Part shown: in pieces, positions 17,321-25,880 of the stretch
Position numbering within the stretch: the stretch's first letter is position 1
Layout: the number at the start of each line of letters is the position of its first letter
From: Pedobacter westerhofensis
Lineage (GTDB): Bacteria; Bacteroidota; Bacteroidia; Sphingobacteriales; Sphingobacteriaceae
DNA length: 64,000 nt
Reading direction: 5' to 3'
Assembly: GCF_900182595.1 (NCBI RefSeq)
Contig: NZ_FXTN01000006.1
Location: 310,001-374,000, forward strand
Made by a program: the position numbers and the translations under genes
Notes under the pieces: model-generated
Databases searched by the model: none
The model's input: the letters and a program-made list of their open reading frames with translations, nothing else
What the model was told of the DNA's origin: nothing

Positions 17321-18397
17321 TTATCCTTTTTTTCGTGGTTTGGCCCTTTCGTATTGCTCAGGCCATTCTGGTTCTTCATCAAGTTCATACGCGGCATGCA
17401 GGGGAAAATAAGGATCTCTCAGTAGTTCTCTGGCCATAATAATCAGATCGGCTTTGCCTTCCTGAAGGATCTCCTCCGCCTGTTTTGCCTCCGTGATCAG
17501 GCCTACTGCGCCGGTTAAAGCACCTGTTTCCTTTTTAATGGCTTCGGCAAAAGGTACCTGATAGCCGGGAGAGAGCGGGATCTGCTGATAAGAGACGTTA
17601 CCGCCGGAGGATACATCAATAAGATCTACACCTTTATCCTTCAGTATGGCCGAAAGTTTTACAGATTCTTCGGGAGCCCAGCCCCCTTCCGCCCAGTCCG
17701 TAGCGGATATACGTACAAACAGCGGGTTCTTAGGAGGCCATACTTCCTGGGTAGCGGCAACTATTTCAAGTGTAAAACGTATCCTGTTTTCAAAACTGCC
17801 GCCATATTCGTCGGTACGCTGGTTGCTCAGCGGAGAAAGGAACTGGTGCAGTAGGTAACCGTGAGCTGCATGTAGCTCCAATACCTCATATCCGGCTTCG
17901 ATACATCTTTTGGCGGCCGACCTGAAATCAGCCTTTATTTTTTCAATCCCTTCAATGCTTAGTTCTTCAGGAGCAACATTTCCATCGGTATGAGGAATGG
18001 CACTGGGCGCTACTGTTTTCCATCCGCCATCCGCTTCTGTGATTTGTTTACTGCCATTCCAGGGCGTATCAAAGCTGGCTTTTCTTCCGGCATGAGCAAG
18101 TTGTACACCCGGCACTGCGCCGTTTTCCTTGATGAAAGCGGTGATGCGTTTTAAGAATGAAATATGTTCGTCAGACCAGATCCCAAGGTCATAAGGTGAA
18201 ATCCTGCCTTCCGGAGATACAGAGGTGGCTTCCTGGATGATCAGGGCCGCACCGCCTACAGCGCGGCTGCCTAAATGGACTAGATGCCAGTCGTTCGCAA
18301 ACCCATCCTTCGCAGAATATTGGCACATGGGAGAGACTACGATCCTGTTTTTTAGATGGACATTTTTGATGTTAAAGGGCGATACAAGGATAGACAT
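17321..18397 (-). CDS. NADPH dehydrogenase, old yellow enzyme family (YqjM/NamA-like)
   Basis: FMN-dependent ene-reductase that reduces activated C=C bonds with NADPH. The ATG at 18397 is chosen, giving 358 residues starting MSILVSPFNIKNVHLKNRIV; an upstream in-frame start would add 13 atypical residues. Features of the YqjM class are the redox Cys in SPMCQYSA, HAGRKAS near residue 105, and LHAAHGYLLHQFLSP with NQRTDEYGGS, which bind substrate and flavin. The C-terminal block (IIMARELLRDPYFP) binds FMN phosphate. Such enzymes are often stress-induced; nothing here shows its physiological substrate. Confidence 0.93.
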   Translation of the reverse strand: MSILVSPFNIKNVHLKNRIVVSPMCQYSAKDGFANDWHLVHLGSRAVGGAALIIQEATSVSPEGRISPYDLGIWSDEHISFLKRITAFIKENGAVPGVQLAHAGRKASFDTPWNGSKQITEADGGWKTVAPSAIPHTDGNVAPEELSIEGIEKIKADFRSAAKRCIEAGYEVLELHAAHGYLLHQFLSPLSNQRTDEYGGSFENRIRFTLEIVAATQEVWPPKNPLFVRISATDWAEGGWAPEESVKLSAILKDKGVDLIDVSSGGNVSYQQIPLSPGYQVPFAEAIKKETGALTGAVGLITEAKQAEEILQEGKADLIIMARELLRDPYFPLHAAYELDEEPEWPEQYERAKPRKKG

Positions 18398-18638
18398 AAG
18401 AATTGATTTTTTGTACAAATTAAATGATAGTAACACAAAATATTTCTATATGTGTTTTGACAGATAACATATGACAGAAATCAGATACACAGATCAGGCA
18501 TTGTTTTTGTGAAACGATGATAGGTGGTATTAAAAGCAGAGGTCATCTGGCGCCTGGTAAATGGTTTTACCAATAGGACGGCCGATAAAAAATAACATAG
18601 ATTTAATATTATTTTGCTGCTGTTTTTTAAATTAAGCC

Positions 18639-18646
18639 TATTTTTG
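18639..18646 (+). promoter_or_regulatory. Candidate -7 element far upstream of the arginine operon
   Basis: TATTTTTG matches TAnnTTTG exactly, and TTTG at 18613-18616 lies 22 bases upstream as a possible -33 box. This is one of the few two-element matches in the window. Confidence 0.5.
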
Positions 18647-18770
18647 TATGTGCATCAGGGGATGATGCGGGAGTTGATTCAATGTAAAAAAATTGAAAAC
18701 GTATTGCACAACTCAATATTTATTTAAACCTTTACACCTTCAGTAATTTAAAGCGGGATTTATACAGAAA

Positions 18771-18905
18771 ATGATAAAGCAAGCCACACATAAACTTTCC
18801 ATTGTAACAGCAAAAAATATTGCTGCGAGGAGTTTATATATTGAGCGTTTGCAGCCTGTCATTTATGTAACAACCAGCCGGCAAAATTATACACCCCGTA
18901 TTTGA
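18771..18905 (+). CDS. Possible small protein, 44 codons, unrecognised
   Basis: Open frame from ATG 18771 to TGA 18903-18905 in the leader of the arginine operon. It begins MIKQATHKLSIVTAKN and is basic, with four arginines among 44 residues. There is no clear ribosome-binding site and no family I recognise. It could be a regulatory leader peptide, a small gene or chance. Confidence 0.2.
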   Translation: MIKQATHKLSIVTAKNIAARSLYIERLQPVIYVTTSRQNYTPRI

Positions 18906-18991
18906 GTTATATCTTTACTCTATCCCAGAGGTTTGTCCTCTCCATTCAAAACCAATTAATCAGAATATTTATTTTTTTTCGTTAACTATTA

Positions 18992-19696
18992 ATGAATATA
19001 AACGATTTTATAGTGCAGGTTGCACTTCCTGAACATCGTGTTTTTGCAGAAGAAATCTGTGAAGAAATGGCCGAATCTGCAAAAGCAAGAGGGACAGGTA
19101 TCGCTAAACGTTCCCCGGACTACGTAGCTGGAAAGATGTCTGAAGGGAAATCTGTGATTGCTTTTCATAAAGATGGCTCATGGGCCGGGTTCTGTTATAT
19201 TGAAACCTGGAGCCACGGACAGTTTGTGGCCAATTCTGGTTTGGTAGTTAGTCCTAAATTCAGGAAAGTGGGACTGGCACATACGATCAAAGAAAAAATA
19301 TTTGAGTTGTCGAGACAAAAGTACCCTAAAGCCAAAATATTTGGTTTAACTACGGGGCTTGCGGTAATGAAAATCAACTCCGACCTTGGTTACGAGCCTG
19401 TAACCTATTCTGAATTAACCCAGGATGAAGAATTTTGGAAAGGCTGCCAGAGCTGTGTGAATTTTGAGATCCTGAAAAGCAAGGACCGCAAAAATTGTAT
19501 GTGTACAGCAATGCTGTATGACCCTGCGACGCAAAAACACGATGTGGCCAAGAAATTTGCAGAAGAGCTGCAGCGCAAGCCAAAATTGTATGAACGCTTT
19601 ATGCGCATCAAACAAAGACTTGTGCTCAAGCCAAAATCTGATGATAAAGGCGGGCTAAAGTCTATCCTGCAACTGTCATCGCTCTTTTTTAAATAA
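18992..19696 (+). CDS. GNAT acyltransferase, probable N-acylglutamate synthase of the arginine pathway
   Basis: A 234-residue GNAT-fold protein. The acyl-CoA-binding motif is SPKFRKVGLAHTIKEKI (residues 87-103, R91-x-x-G94). After the GNAT core is a four-cysteine cluster, Cys152-x2-Cys155-x13-Cys169-x-Cys171, which could bind metal. It is the first gene before argG, and the window has no argA or argJ. From memory, its counterpart in Bacteroides thetaiotaomicron (BT3761, same position) was shown genetically to be needed for arginine synthesis and proposed to acylate glutamate. I infer the same first step here, with succinyl-CoA or acetyl-CoA as donor. The transcarbamylase in this operon favours succinyl. 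Confidence 0.75.
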   Translation: MNINDFIVQVALPEHRVFAEEICEEMAESAKARGTGIAKRSPDYVAGKMSEGKSVIAFHKDGSWAGFCYIETWSHGQFVANSGLVVSPKFRKVGLAHTIKEKIFELSRQKYPKAKIFGLTTGLAVMKINSDLGYEPVTYSELTQDEEFWKGCQSCVNFEILKSKDRKNCMCTAMLYDPATQKHDVAKKFAEELQRKPKLYERFMRIKQRLVLKPKSDDKGGLKSILQLSSLFFK

Positions 19697-19772
19697 TAAC
19701 AAACAATATTATACATAATGAAACCTGCATGCAATGCAAGCTTCATCACCGATAACAAACAATAGACAACTA

Positions 19773-20966
19773 ATGAAAAAGAAAGTAGTTTTAGCTTTTA
19801 GCGGAGGTTTAGATACTTCATTTTGCTGTATTCATCTTGCACAAGACCGCGGTCTTGAAGTGCATTCAGTGATTGTGAATACAGGTGGTTTTTCTGATGA
19901 AGAATTACAGGAAATCGAAAAAAGAGCATATGCCCTGGGTGTTGCTTCTCATGCTGTAGTAGATGAAACTGCAAATTATTATGCGGGATGTATTAAATAT
20001 CTGGTGTTTGGTAACGTATTAAAAAATGCCACATACCCGCTTTCTGTAAGTGCCGAACGCGTGAGCCAGGCTACTGCCATTGCAAACTATGTGAAAAAAA
20101 TTGGTGCCGATTACGTAGCACATGGCAGTACCGGTGCCGGTAACGACCAGGTGAGATTTGATATGATCTTTAATATCATCATTCCTAACGTTGAAATCAT
20201 TACACCGATCAGAGATCTTAAATTATCCCGCGAAGCGGAAATAGAATATTTAAATAATCATGGTGTAGAATATACTGCTGAAAAAGCAAGGTATTCTATT
20301 AACAAAGGTTTATGGGGAACATCTGTAGGCGGTAAAGAAACACTTACCTCCAATGAAACTCTTCCGGAAGAAGCATGGCCAACCCAGGTTTCGGAAACCG
20401 AAAGCCGTAAAATTGAACTTACTTTTGAAAAAGGAGAACTTACAGGTATAGACGGTGAAAAACTTGATCCTGTAAAAGCCATCCAGCAACTGCAGGCGAT
20501 TGCCCAGCCTTACGGCATTGGCCGCGATATCCACGTTGGTGATACCATTATCGGAATCAAGGGACGTGTAGGTTTTGAAGCAGCAGCGCCGATGGTGATT
20601 ATCAAAGCCCACCATACCCTGGAAAAACATACGCTTACCAAATGGCAGCTGTCATGGAAAGAGCAACTGGCTTCTTTCTACGGAAACTGGCTGCATGAAG
20701 GACAATTCCACGATCCGGTTATGCGCAACATTGAAGCTTTTCTTGAAGATACCCAGAAAACCGTTAGTGGTACGGTGTTCGTAGAATTGCTTCCTTACAG
20801 GTTCCAGATTATTGGTATTGAATCTGATCACGACCTGATGAGCAACAAGTTTGGCAGTTACGGTGAGATGAACAATGCCTGGAGCGGCGAAGATGTAAAA
20901 GGATTCTCTAAAATATTTGGCAACCAGGTAATGATCTGGCATAAAGTAAACAGCGATGAAGATTAA
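19773..20966 (+). CDS. argG: Argininosuccinate synthase
   Basis: Joins citrulline and aspartate with ATP to make argininosuccinate. The N-terminus VVLAFSGGLDTSFCCIHLA is the PP-loop ATP-binding motif. Other conserved blocks are VAHGSTGAGNDQVRFD near residue 100 and SVGGKETLTS near 185. The ATG at 19773 gives 397 residues and the family-typical MKKKVVLAFSGGLD start; an in-frame ATG at 19734 would add 13 unconserved residues. A small hairpin (19719-19745) precedes the gene. It overlaps argC by 11 bases, which suggests translational coupling. Confidence 0.96.
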   Translation: MKKKVVLAFSGGLDTSFCCIHLAQDRGLEVHSVIVNTGGFSDEELQEIEKRAYALGVASHAVVDETANYYAGCIKYLVFGNVLKNATYPLSVSAERVSQATAIANYVKKIGADYVAHGSTGAGNDQVRFDMIFNIIIPNVEIITPIRDLKLSREAEIEYLNNHGVEYTAEKARYSINKGLWGTSVGGKETLTSNETLPEEAWPTQVSETESRKIELTFEKGELTGIDGEKLDPVKAIQQLQAIAQPYGIGRDIHVGDTIIGIKGRVGFEAAAPMVIIKAHHTLEKHTLTKWQLSWKEQLASFYGNWLHEGQFHDPVMRNIEAFLEDTQKTVSGTVFVELLPYRFQIIGIESDHDLMSNKFGSYGEMNNAWSGEDVKGFSKIFGNQVMIWHKVNSDED

Positions 20967-21927
20967 AGCAGGTATAATTGGCAGTGCCGGATACACAGGT
21001 GGCGAGATGTTGCGACTGCTGATCAATCACCCTGATGTGGAGATTGCATTTGTACACAGCAACAGCAACGGCGGGAACCTGATTTCTGACGTGCATACCG
21101 ACCTTCTTGGTGATACCGACCTGCGTTTTACCGAAGAGCTTTCGCAAGATATTGATGTGCTGTTTTTATGCGTAGGCCATGGTACGGCAAAGAAATTCCT
21201 CGAAGAAAACCCGGTAAAAGAGGGAATAAAAATTATTGACCTGAGCCAGGACTTCAGATTAGCTGGAGCTGCCGGCACTGATTGGGTATATGGTTTGCCG
21301 GAACTGAACAGAGAGCGTATCAGAACGGCTAAATTTATTGCCAACCCCGGTTGTTTTGCTACCTGTATCCAGTTGGGCTTACTGCCCCTGGCAGCAAAAG
21401 GACTGATTAAAAATGCGGTGCATATCAATGCCACTACCGGATCAACCGGTGCGGGACAGGGATTGAGCCCTACATCGCACTTTAGCTGGCGCAATAACAA
21501 CCTTTCTGTATATAAAGCTTTTGATCACCAGCACCTGAATGAAATCGGGCAAAGCCTGGTACAGCTGGATGCACAATTTGATGTGCCCCTGCATTTTATC
21601 CCCCAGAGGGGTGATTTTACCAGAGGCATACTGGCAGCGATGTATGTAGAAAGCGACCTGACGGCCGAAGAGGCGCTGAAGGTTTATGAGGATTACTATG
21701 CAGGACACCCTTTTACACACGTAAGCAAAAATAATATCGACCTGAAACAGGTAGTGAATACAAGTAAAGGGATTGTCCATGTAGAAAAACATGGAGATCA
21801 GCTTCTGGTAATCAGCATCATTGACAATTTATTAAAAGGAGCGAGCGGACAGGCTGTGCAGAATATGAATTTAATGTTTGGGCTTGACGAGCGGCAGGGA
21901 CTGCGCTTAAAGGCAAGCGCTTTCTAA
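20956..21927 (+). CDS. argC: N-acyl-gamma-glutamyl-phosphate reductase
   Basis: NADPH-dependent reductase that turns N-acyl-glutamyl phosphate into the semialdehyde, the third step of arginine synthesis. The nucleotide motif GSAGYTGGEMLRLL is at the N-terminus and the catalytic cysteine lies in NPGCFATCIQLGLLPL near residue 135. HFIPQRGDFTRGI near residue 212 is also family-typical. The protein is 323 residues. It overlaps argG by 11 bases. The acyl group may be succinyl rather than acetyl in this organism, given residue 90 of the downstream transcarbamylase. Confidence 0.95.
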   Translation: MKIKAGIIGSAGYTGGEMLRLLINHPDVEIAFVHSNSNGGNLISDVHTDLLGDTDLRFTEELSQDIDVLFLCVGHGTAKKFLEENPVKEGIKIIDLSQDFRLAGAAGTDWVYGLPELNRERIRTAKFIANPGCFATCIQLGLLPLAAKGLIKNAVHINATTGSTGAGQGLSPTSHFSWRNNNLSVYKAFDHQHLNEIGQSLVQLDAQFDVPLHFIPQRGDFTRGILAAMYVESDLTAEEALKVYEDYYAGHPFTHVSKNNIDLKQVVNTSKGIVHVEKHGDQLLVISIIDNLLKGASGQAVQNMNLMFGLDERQGLRLKASAF

Positions 21928-21971
21928 GCGTGCCCGTTTCAAACCTCTCAAAATTCTTATTTTATTCATCC

Positions 21972-21987
21972 TCCGGAATTTTCCGGA
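21972..21987 (+). repeat. Short perfect hairpin between argC and argD
   Basis: TCCGGAA-TT-TTCCGGA in the 75-base gap between argC and argD. It is not followed by a good T run, so it is more likely an RNA-processing or stability element than a terminator. Confidence 0.5.
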
Positions 21988-22002
21988 TCAAAACTTTTAA
22001 AA

Positions 22003-23136
22003 ATGAACTTATTCGATGTATACCCATTAAATGATATAGAAATTGTTAAGGCCCAGGGCAGTACTGTCTGGGACGCCAACGGCCAGGAATATCTGGATTT
22101 ATACGGCGGACATGCCGTGATCTCTATCGGACATACCCATCCGCATTATGTAAAACGTTTAACTGATCAGCTGGCTAAAGTTGGCTTTTACTCCAACTCA
22201 GTAAAAATTCCTTTGCAGGTAGAACTGGCTGAGAAACTGGGGAAAGTATCAGGCAAAACTGATTACCAGCTGTTCCTTTGTAATTCAGGTGCCGAAGCAA
22301 ATGAAAATGCGCTGAAAATGGCCTCGTTTTATAACGGCAGAAAGAAGATCATCGCTTTTAAAGGCGCTTTCCATGGAAGAACCTCTCTGGCAGTTTCTGC
22401 TACTGATAATCCAAAGATCATTGCTCCTGTAAACGAAACGGACAATGTGGTTTTTCTGCCTTTTAACGATGAACAGGCATTAAAAGATGCCTTTGCCAGC
22501 TTTGGCAATGAGATCAGTTCTGTCATCATTGAAGGTATCCAGGGCGTAGGCGGTATTAAAGAGGCTTCAAAGAGTTTCCTTCAGCTGATCCGTACACTCT
22601 GCGATCAGTACAATGCCGTGTATATTGCTGACAGTGTACAATGTGGTTATGGCAGAACGGGAATATTCTATTCACATGATTATGCAGGCGTAAACGCTGA
22701 TGTATATACGATGGCTAAAGGTATGGGAAATGGTTTTCCTGTAGCCGGAATTTCTATTGCTCCCAAATTTAAGCCATGGCACTATATGCTGGGCACTACC
22801 TTTGGAGGTAACCATCTGGCCTGTGCTGCCGCACTGGCAGTGCTCGAAGTAATGGAGCAGGATAACCTGATGAAAAATGCAGAGGAGATTGGGAATTACC
22901 TGATCACCGAACTGAAGAAGATCGGGGAAATTAAAGAGGTAAGGGGACGTGGGCTGATGATAGGAATTGATCTTCCGGAAGAATTATCACAGGTTAAAAA
23001 GAACTTGTTATTTAAACAACATATCTTTACAGGAGAGGCCAGGCCTAACGTAATCAGACTGCTGCCTGCACTCAACCTGACTAAAGAACAAGCCGATCAT
23101 TTTTTAGAAAACTTTAAAATTGCCTTAAAAGGATGA
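22003..23136 (+). CDS. argD: N-acylornithine aminotransferase
   Basis: PLP-dependent class III aminotransferase, 377 residues, that transfers an amino group from glutamate to the N-acyl-glutamate semialdehyde to form N-acylornithine. Visible motifs are LFLCNSGAEANENALKMA near residue 90, the DSVQCGYGRTG block near 210 and the PLP-lysine context TMAKGMGNGFP near 235. It follows argC after a 75-base gap with a hairpin and overlaps the transcarbamylase gene by four bases (ATGA). Position in the operon supports the arginine role over the related ornithine or 4-aminobutyrate enzymes. Confidence 0.94.
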   Translation: MNLFDVYPLNDIEIVKAQGSTVWDANGQEYLDLYGGHAVISIGHTHPHYVKRLTDQLAKVGFYSNSVKIPLQVELAEKLGKVSGKTDYQLFLCNSGAEANENALKMASFYNGRKKIIAFKGAFHGRTSLAVSATDNPKIIAPVNETDNVVFLPFNDEQALKDAFASFGNEISSVIIEGIQGVGGIKEASKSFLQLIRTLCDQYNAVYIADSVQCGYGRTGIFYSHDYAGVNADVYTMAKGMGNGFPVAGISIAPKFKPWHYMLGTTFGGNHLACAAALAVLEVMEQDNLMKNAEEIGNYLITELKKIGEIKEVRGRGLMIGIDLPEELSQVKKNLLFKQHIFTGEARPNVIRLLPALNLTKEQADHFLENFKIALKG

Positions 23137-24098
23137 ACCAATTCACCTCTGTAAATGATGTTGAAGACATTGACCAATTGGTAAAAGATGCCCTCGCATT
23201 AAAAGAAAACCCTTATGCACACCAGCATCTGGGAAAAAACAAAACCCTCGGACTGGTTTTCCTGAACCCAAGCCTGCGTACACGTCTGAGCACTCAAAAA
23301 GCCGCAATCAACCTCGGTATGAGTGTAATGGTGATGAACATGGATAAAGAAGGCTGGGCGCTGGAAACTGAAGATGGTATAGTGATGAACGGAACTACCG
23401 TTGAGCATATCCGCGAAGCTGCAGCTGTAATGGGCCAGTATTGCGATATCCTTGGCCTGCGTTCTTTTCCAAAACTGACCAACAGGGATGAAGACTACAA
23501 TGAGGATTTCTTTAATAAGTTTATTAAATATTGCGGCGTACCGGTAGTAAGCCTGGAAAGCGCTACCCGCCATCCCCTGCAAAGCCTGGCCGACCTGGTA
23601 ACCATCAGGGAAACCTGGAAAGGCGAAGTTAAACCAAAGGTTGTGCTGGCCTGGGCCCCGCATGTTAAAGCATTGCCGCAGGCAGTTCCCAACTCATTTT
23701 CTGAATGGATGTGCAAAGCACAGGATTTGGATATGCTGGATTTTACCATCGTACAGCCCGAAGGGTATGAACTGTCTGAAGATTTTACTCCGGGAGCCAA
23801 TATCATGTACAACCTGGAAGAAGCATTGAAGGGAGCAGATTATATCTATGTGAAAAACTGGTCGAGTTTTAAGGAATACGGTAAAGTGCTTACCTACCCG
23901 GAAGGATGGATGATGAACAATGAAAAGCTGAAGGATACCAATAATGCGAAGGTGATGCATTGTTTACCTGTCCGCAGGGACTTGGAGCTTTCATCAGAAA
24001 TTCTGGATGGCCCAAACTCGCTGGTGATCCATGAAGCGGGTAACCGCTTATGGGCAGCACAGGCTGTTTTAAAAGACCTGCTGCAGGGTCTGGCTTAG
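23133..24098 (+). CDS. argF': N-acylornithine carbamoyltransferase, predicted succinyl type (Val90)
   Basis: A 321-residue transcarbamylase that makes N-acylcitrulline from carbamoyl phosphate and N-acylornithine. The carbamoyl-phosphate site is SLRTRLSTQ (residues 47-55), and MHCLPVRR near residue 275 is typical of this branch rather than true OTCase. The residue that sets acyl specificity is Val90 in MNGTTVEHIREA. It aligns without gaps with Pro90 of the B. fragilis N-succinylornithine enzyme and with Glu92 of the Xanthomonas N-acetylornithine enzyme. As I recall, changing that Glu to Val, Pro, Ser or Ala switches specificity to succinyl, so a succinylornithine transcarbamylase is predicted. 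Family certain, substrate inferred. Confidence 0.92.
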   Translation: MNQFTSVNDVEDIDQLVKDALALKENPYAHQHLGKNKTLGLVFLNPSLRTRLSTQKAAINLGMSVMVMNMDKEGWALETEDGIVMNGTTVEHIREAAAVMGQYCDILGLRSFPKLTNRDEDYNEDFFNKFIKYCGVPVVSLESATRHPLQSLADLVTIRETWKGEVKPKVVLAWAPHVKALPQAVPNSFSEWMCKAQDLDMLDFTIVQPEGYELSEDFTPGANIMYNLEEALKGADYIYVKNWSSFKEYGKVLTYPEGWMMNNEKLKDTNNAKVMHCLPVRRDLELSSEILDGPNSLVIHEAGNRLWAAQAVLKDLLQGLA

Positions 24099-24123
24099 TA
24101 TCTTAACAAATAACCAATATCTG

Positions 24124-25086
24124 ATGATGAAGAAAACCGGACTTCTGTTTTGTATGTTTTTTTTAACAGCAATGTCATTTGCGCAGCAGAAGACTGTAGA
24201 TAGCTGGACGGACGGTAAATACGTAACCGTAAACGGTGCTAAACTGTATGTGGTAACTGTAGGTACGGGCGATCCGCTGATCTTTATTGCAGGCGGGCCC
24301 GGCGGTGCACATCCCGGCTTACGCAGCTTTGATGCCCTTGCTGCATCAAATCACCAGCTGATTTATTTTGACGCCTTTGGCAGGGGTAAATCCGATACCG
24401 CAAAACTGGTGACAGAATATAGCCTGCAAAGGGATATTGAAGATATCGAAGGGCTGAGAAAAGCCTTAAAACTGGATAAAATATCGCTTTTAGGCCATTC
24501 TTATGGTGGACTCGTGGCGCAGGGATATGCCCTGAAATATCCTTCAAATGTAAGTCACCTGATACTGGCAAATACCTTTCACAGTTATGCAATGTGGCAG
24601 GAGAACGACGACAATTCAAACCATGAGATAAAAACAAATTACCCTGAAGTTTGGGCAGAGCTGATGAAGATCCGGGAGCAGGGGGCAGTTTCCAGTGATG
24701 ATCTGCACCAGGAAATTTATGGAAAGGTGCCTTACGGATTTTTATACGCGTATAATCCGGATAAATTTACCGGTCGCGGCAGAAAGCCTTACCCAAACAG
24801 CATGAATACCAAACTGTATTACCAGATGGTGGGACGTGATGGTGATTTTTATGTGGGCGGTGATATCGGGACTTTTGATTTCCGTAAACAGCTTAAGGAT
24901 TTAAAAATGCCTGTTTTGATTATGGGCGGCCGTTTTGACAGAGTGGCAACGCCATGGATGATGGTAAAATATAAAGAATACTGCCCTCAGGCAGAATTTG
25001 TGATGTTTGAGAAATCAGGCCACAATCCGCAGGTTGAAGAGCCTGAGAAGGAATTTCCGATCATCAATGCTTTTTTAAAAAAATAA
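24124..25086 (+). CDS. Exported alpha/beta hydrolase, proline iminopeptidase-like
   Basis: A 320-residue serine hydrolase with a signal peptide (MMKKTGLLFCMFFLTAMSFAQ), so it acts in the periplasm or outside. The catalytic elements are the oxyanion loop IAGGPGGAHPG near residue 58, nucleophile Ser126 in GHSYGG, the acid in MGGRFDRVATP and the His in SGHNPQVEEP near the C-terminus. This layout resembles proline iminopeptidases, which release N-terminal proline from peptides. It sits inside the arginine operon, 25 bases after the transcarbamylase gene and two before argB, an odd place for an exported enzyme. Supplying proline or peptide-derived amino acids is one guess, with proC two genes downstream. 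Confidence 0.82.
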   Translation: MMKKTGLLFCMFFLTAMSFAQQKTVDSWTDGKYVTVNGAKLYVVTVGTGDPLIFIAGGPGGAHPGLRSFDALAASNHQLIYFDAFGRGKSDTAKLVTEYSLQRDIEDIEGLRKALKLDKISLLGHSYGGLVAQGYALKYPSNVSHLILANTFHSYAMWQENDDNSNHEIKTNYPEVWAELMKIREQGAVSSDDLHQEIYGKVPYGFLYAYNPDKFTGRGRKPYPNSMNTKLYYQMVGRDGDFYVGGDIGTFDFRKQLKDLKMPVLIMGGRFDRVATPWMMVKYKEYCPQAEFVMFEKSGHNPQVEEPEKEFPIINAFLKK

Positions 25087-25088
25087 AG

Positions 25089-25877
25089 ATGAAGCAGTTA
25101 ACAATTATAAAAATTGGCGGAAATGTAATAGACAGTTCGGAGAAGCTGCATCAGTTTCTGCTGGACTTTACTGCTTTGCCGGGCGATAAAATACTGGTTC
25201 ATGGTGGCGGAAAGATTGCCACTGAGCTGGGAACTTCTCTTGGTATTGAGCCTAAAATGGTAGATGGCCGCAGGATTACCGATATTGAAACGCTTCGTAT
25301 CGTAACGATGGTGTATGCCGGACTCATCAATAAAAACATGGTGGCGCAGCTGCAGGCCAGGGGATGTAACGCCATCGGCCTGAGCGGGGCAGACGGAAAT
25401 GTGATCAGGGCGGTAAAGCGTCCTGTAGGATCCATCGACTACGGTTTTGTGGGCGACCTGAACGAAGCTTCTGTTTCTGTGCAAACGCTGGACAGCCTGC
25501 TGAAAAGCGGCCTGGTACCGGTTCTCTGCGCAATTACCCATGACGGTGATACCCAGCTGTTAAACACCAATGCAGATACGATTGCCTCGGCAGTTGCTGT
25601 GGCAATGTCTGCTGTTTATGATACACGTCTGGTTTACTGCTTTGAAAAAAAAGGTGTACTCCGCGATGTAGAAGATGATCTTTCTCTTGTTACAGAGATC
25701 AAACGGAATGAATTTGAGCAGCTGAAAGATGAAGGTGTGGTTTCCGGTGGGATGATCCCCAAACTGCATAATGCCTTTGAGGCCATCAGGCAGGGAGTTA
25801 AAGCGGTATATATCGGCAAGGCCGATGAACTGCCTCAAATTGATACAGAAGGTTTTGGAACCAGATTAATAGATTAG
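25089..25877 (+). CDS. argB: N-acylglutamate kinase
   Basis: Amino-acid kinase, 262 residues, that phosphorylates N-acylglutamate. The N-terminal IKIGGNVID and the HGGGKIATELG glycine loop bind ATP and substrate; LLNTNADTIASAVA near residue 158 and VVSGGMIPKL near 218 are further family blocks. It is in the core of the arginine operon, two bases after the exported hydrolase gene. If the pathway uses succinylated intermediates, this is an N-succinylglutamate kinase. The sequence alone does not tell acetyl from succinyl. Confidence 0.94.
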   Translation: MKQLTIIKIGGNVIDSSEKLHQFLLDFTALPGDKILVHGGGKIATELGTSLGIEPKMVDGRRITDIETLRIVTMVYAGLINKNMVAQLQARGCNAIGLSGADGNVIRAVKRPVGSIDYGFVGDLNEASVSVQTLDSLLKSGLVPVLCAITHDGDTQLLNTNADTIASAVAVAMSAVYDTRLVYCFEKKGVLRDVEDDLSLVTEIKRNEFEQLKDEGVVSGGMIPKLHNAFEAIRQGVKAVYIGKADELPQIDTEGFGTRLID

Positions 25878-25880
25878 ATT

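Larger units (their letters stand above)
18398..18991 (+). other. Long non-coding region before the arginine operon
   Basis: 594 bases without an established gene, between divergent genes. It holds a perfect -7 element at 18639-18646 reading towards the arginine operon, a small hairpin right after it (18652-18668, arms GCATCA/TGATGC), a 44-codon open frame (18771-18905) and a second small hairpin at 18927-18941. If the promoter is real, the operon has a leader of roughly 340 bases, enough for regulation in the transcript. No known riboswitch class was recognised. Confidence 0.5.

Noticed and set aside
19718..19765. Possible 15-residue leader peptide before argG
   Set aside because: It has no arginine codons, overlaps an in-frame extension of argG and shows no ribosome-binding site. 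Only the small hairpin is kept, as a remark.
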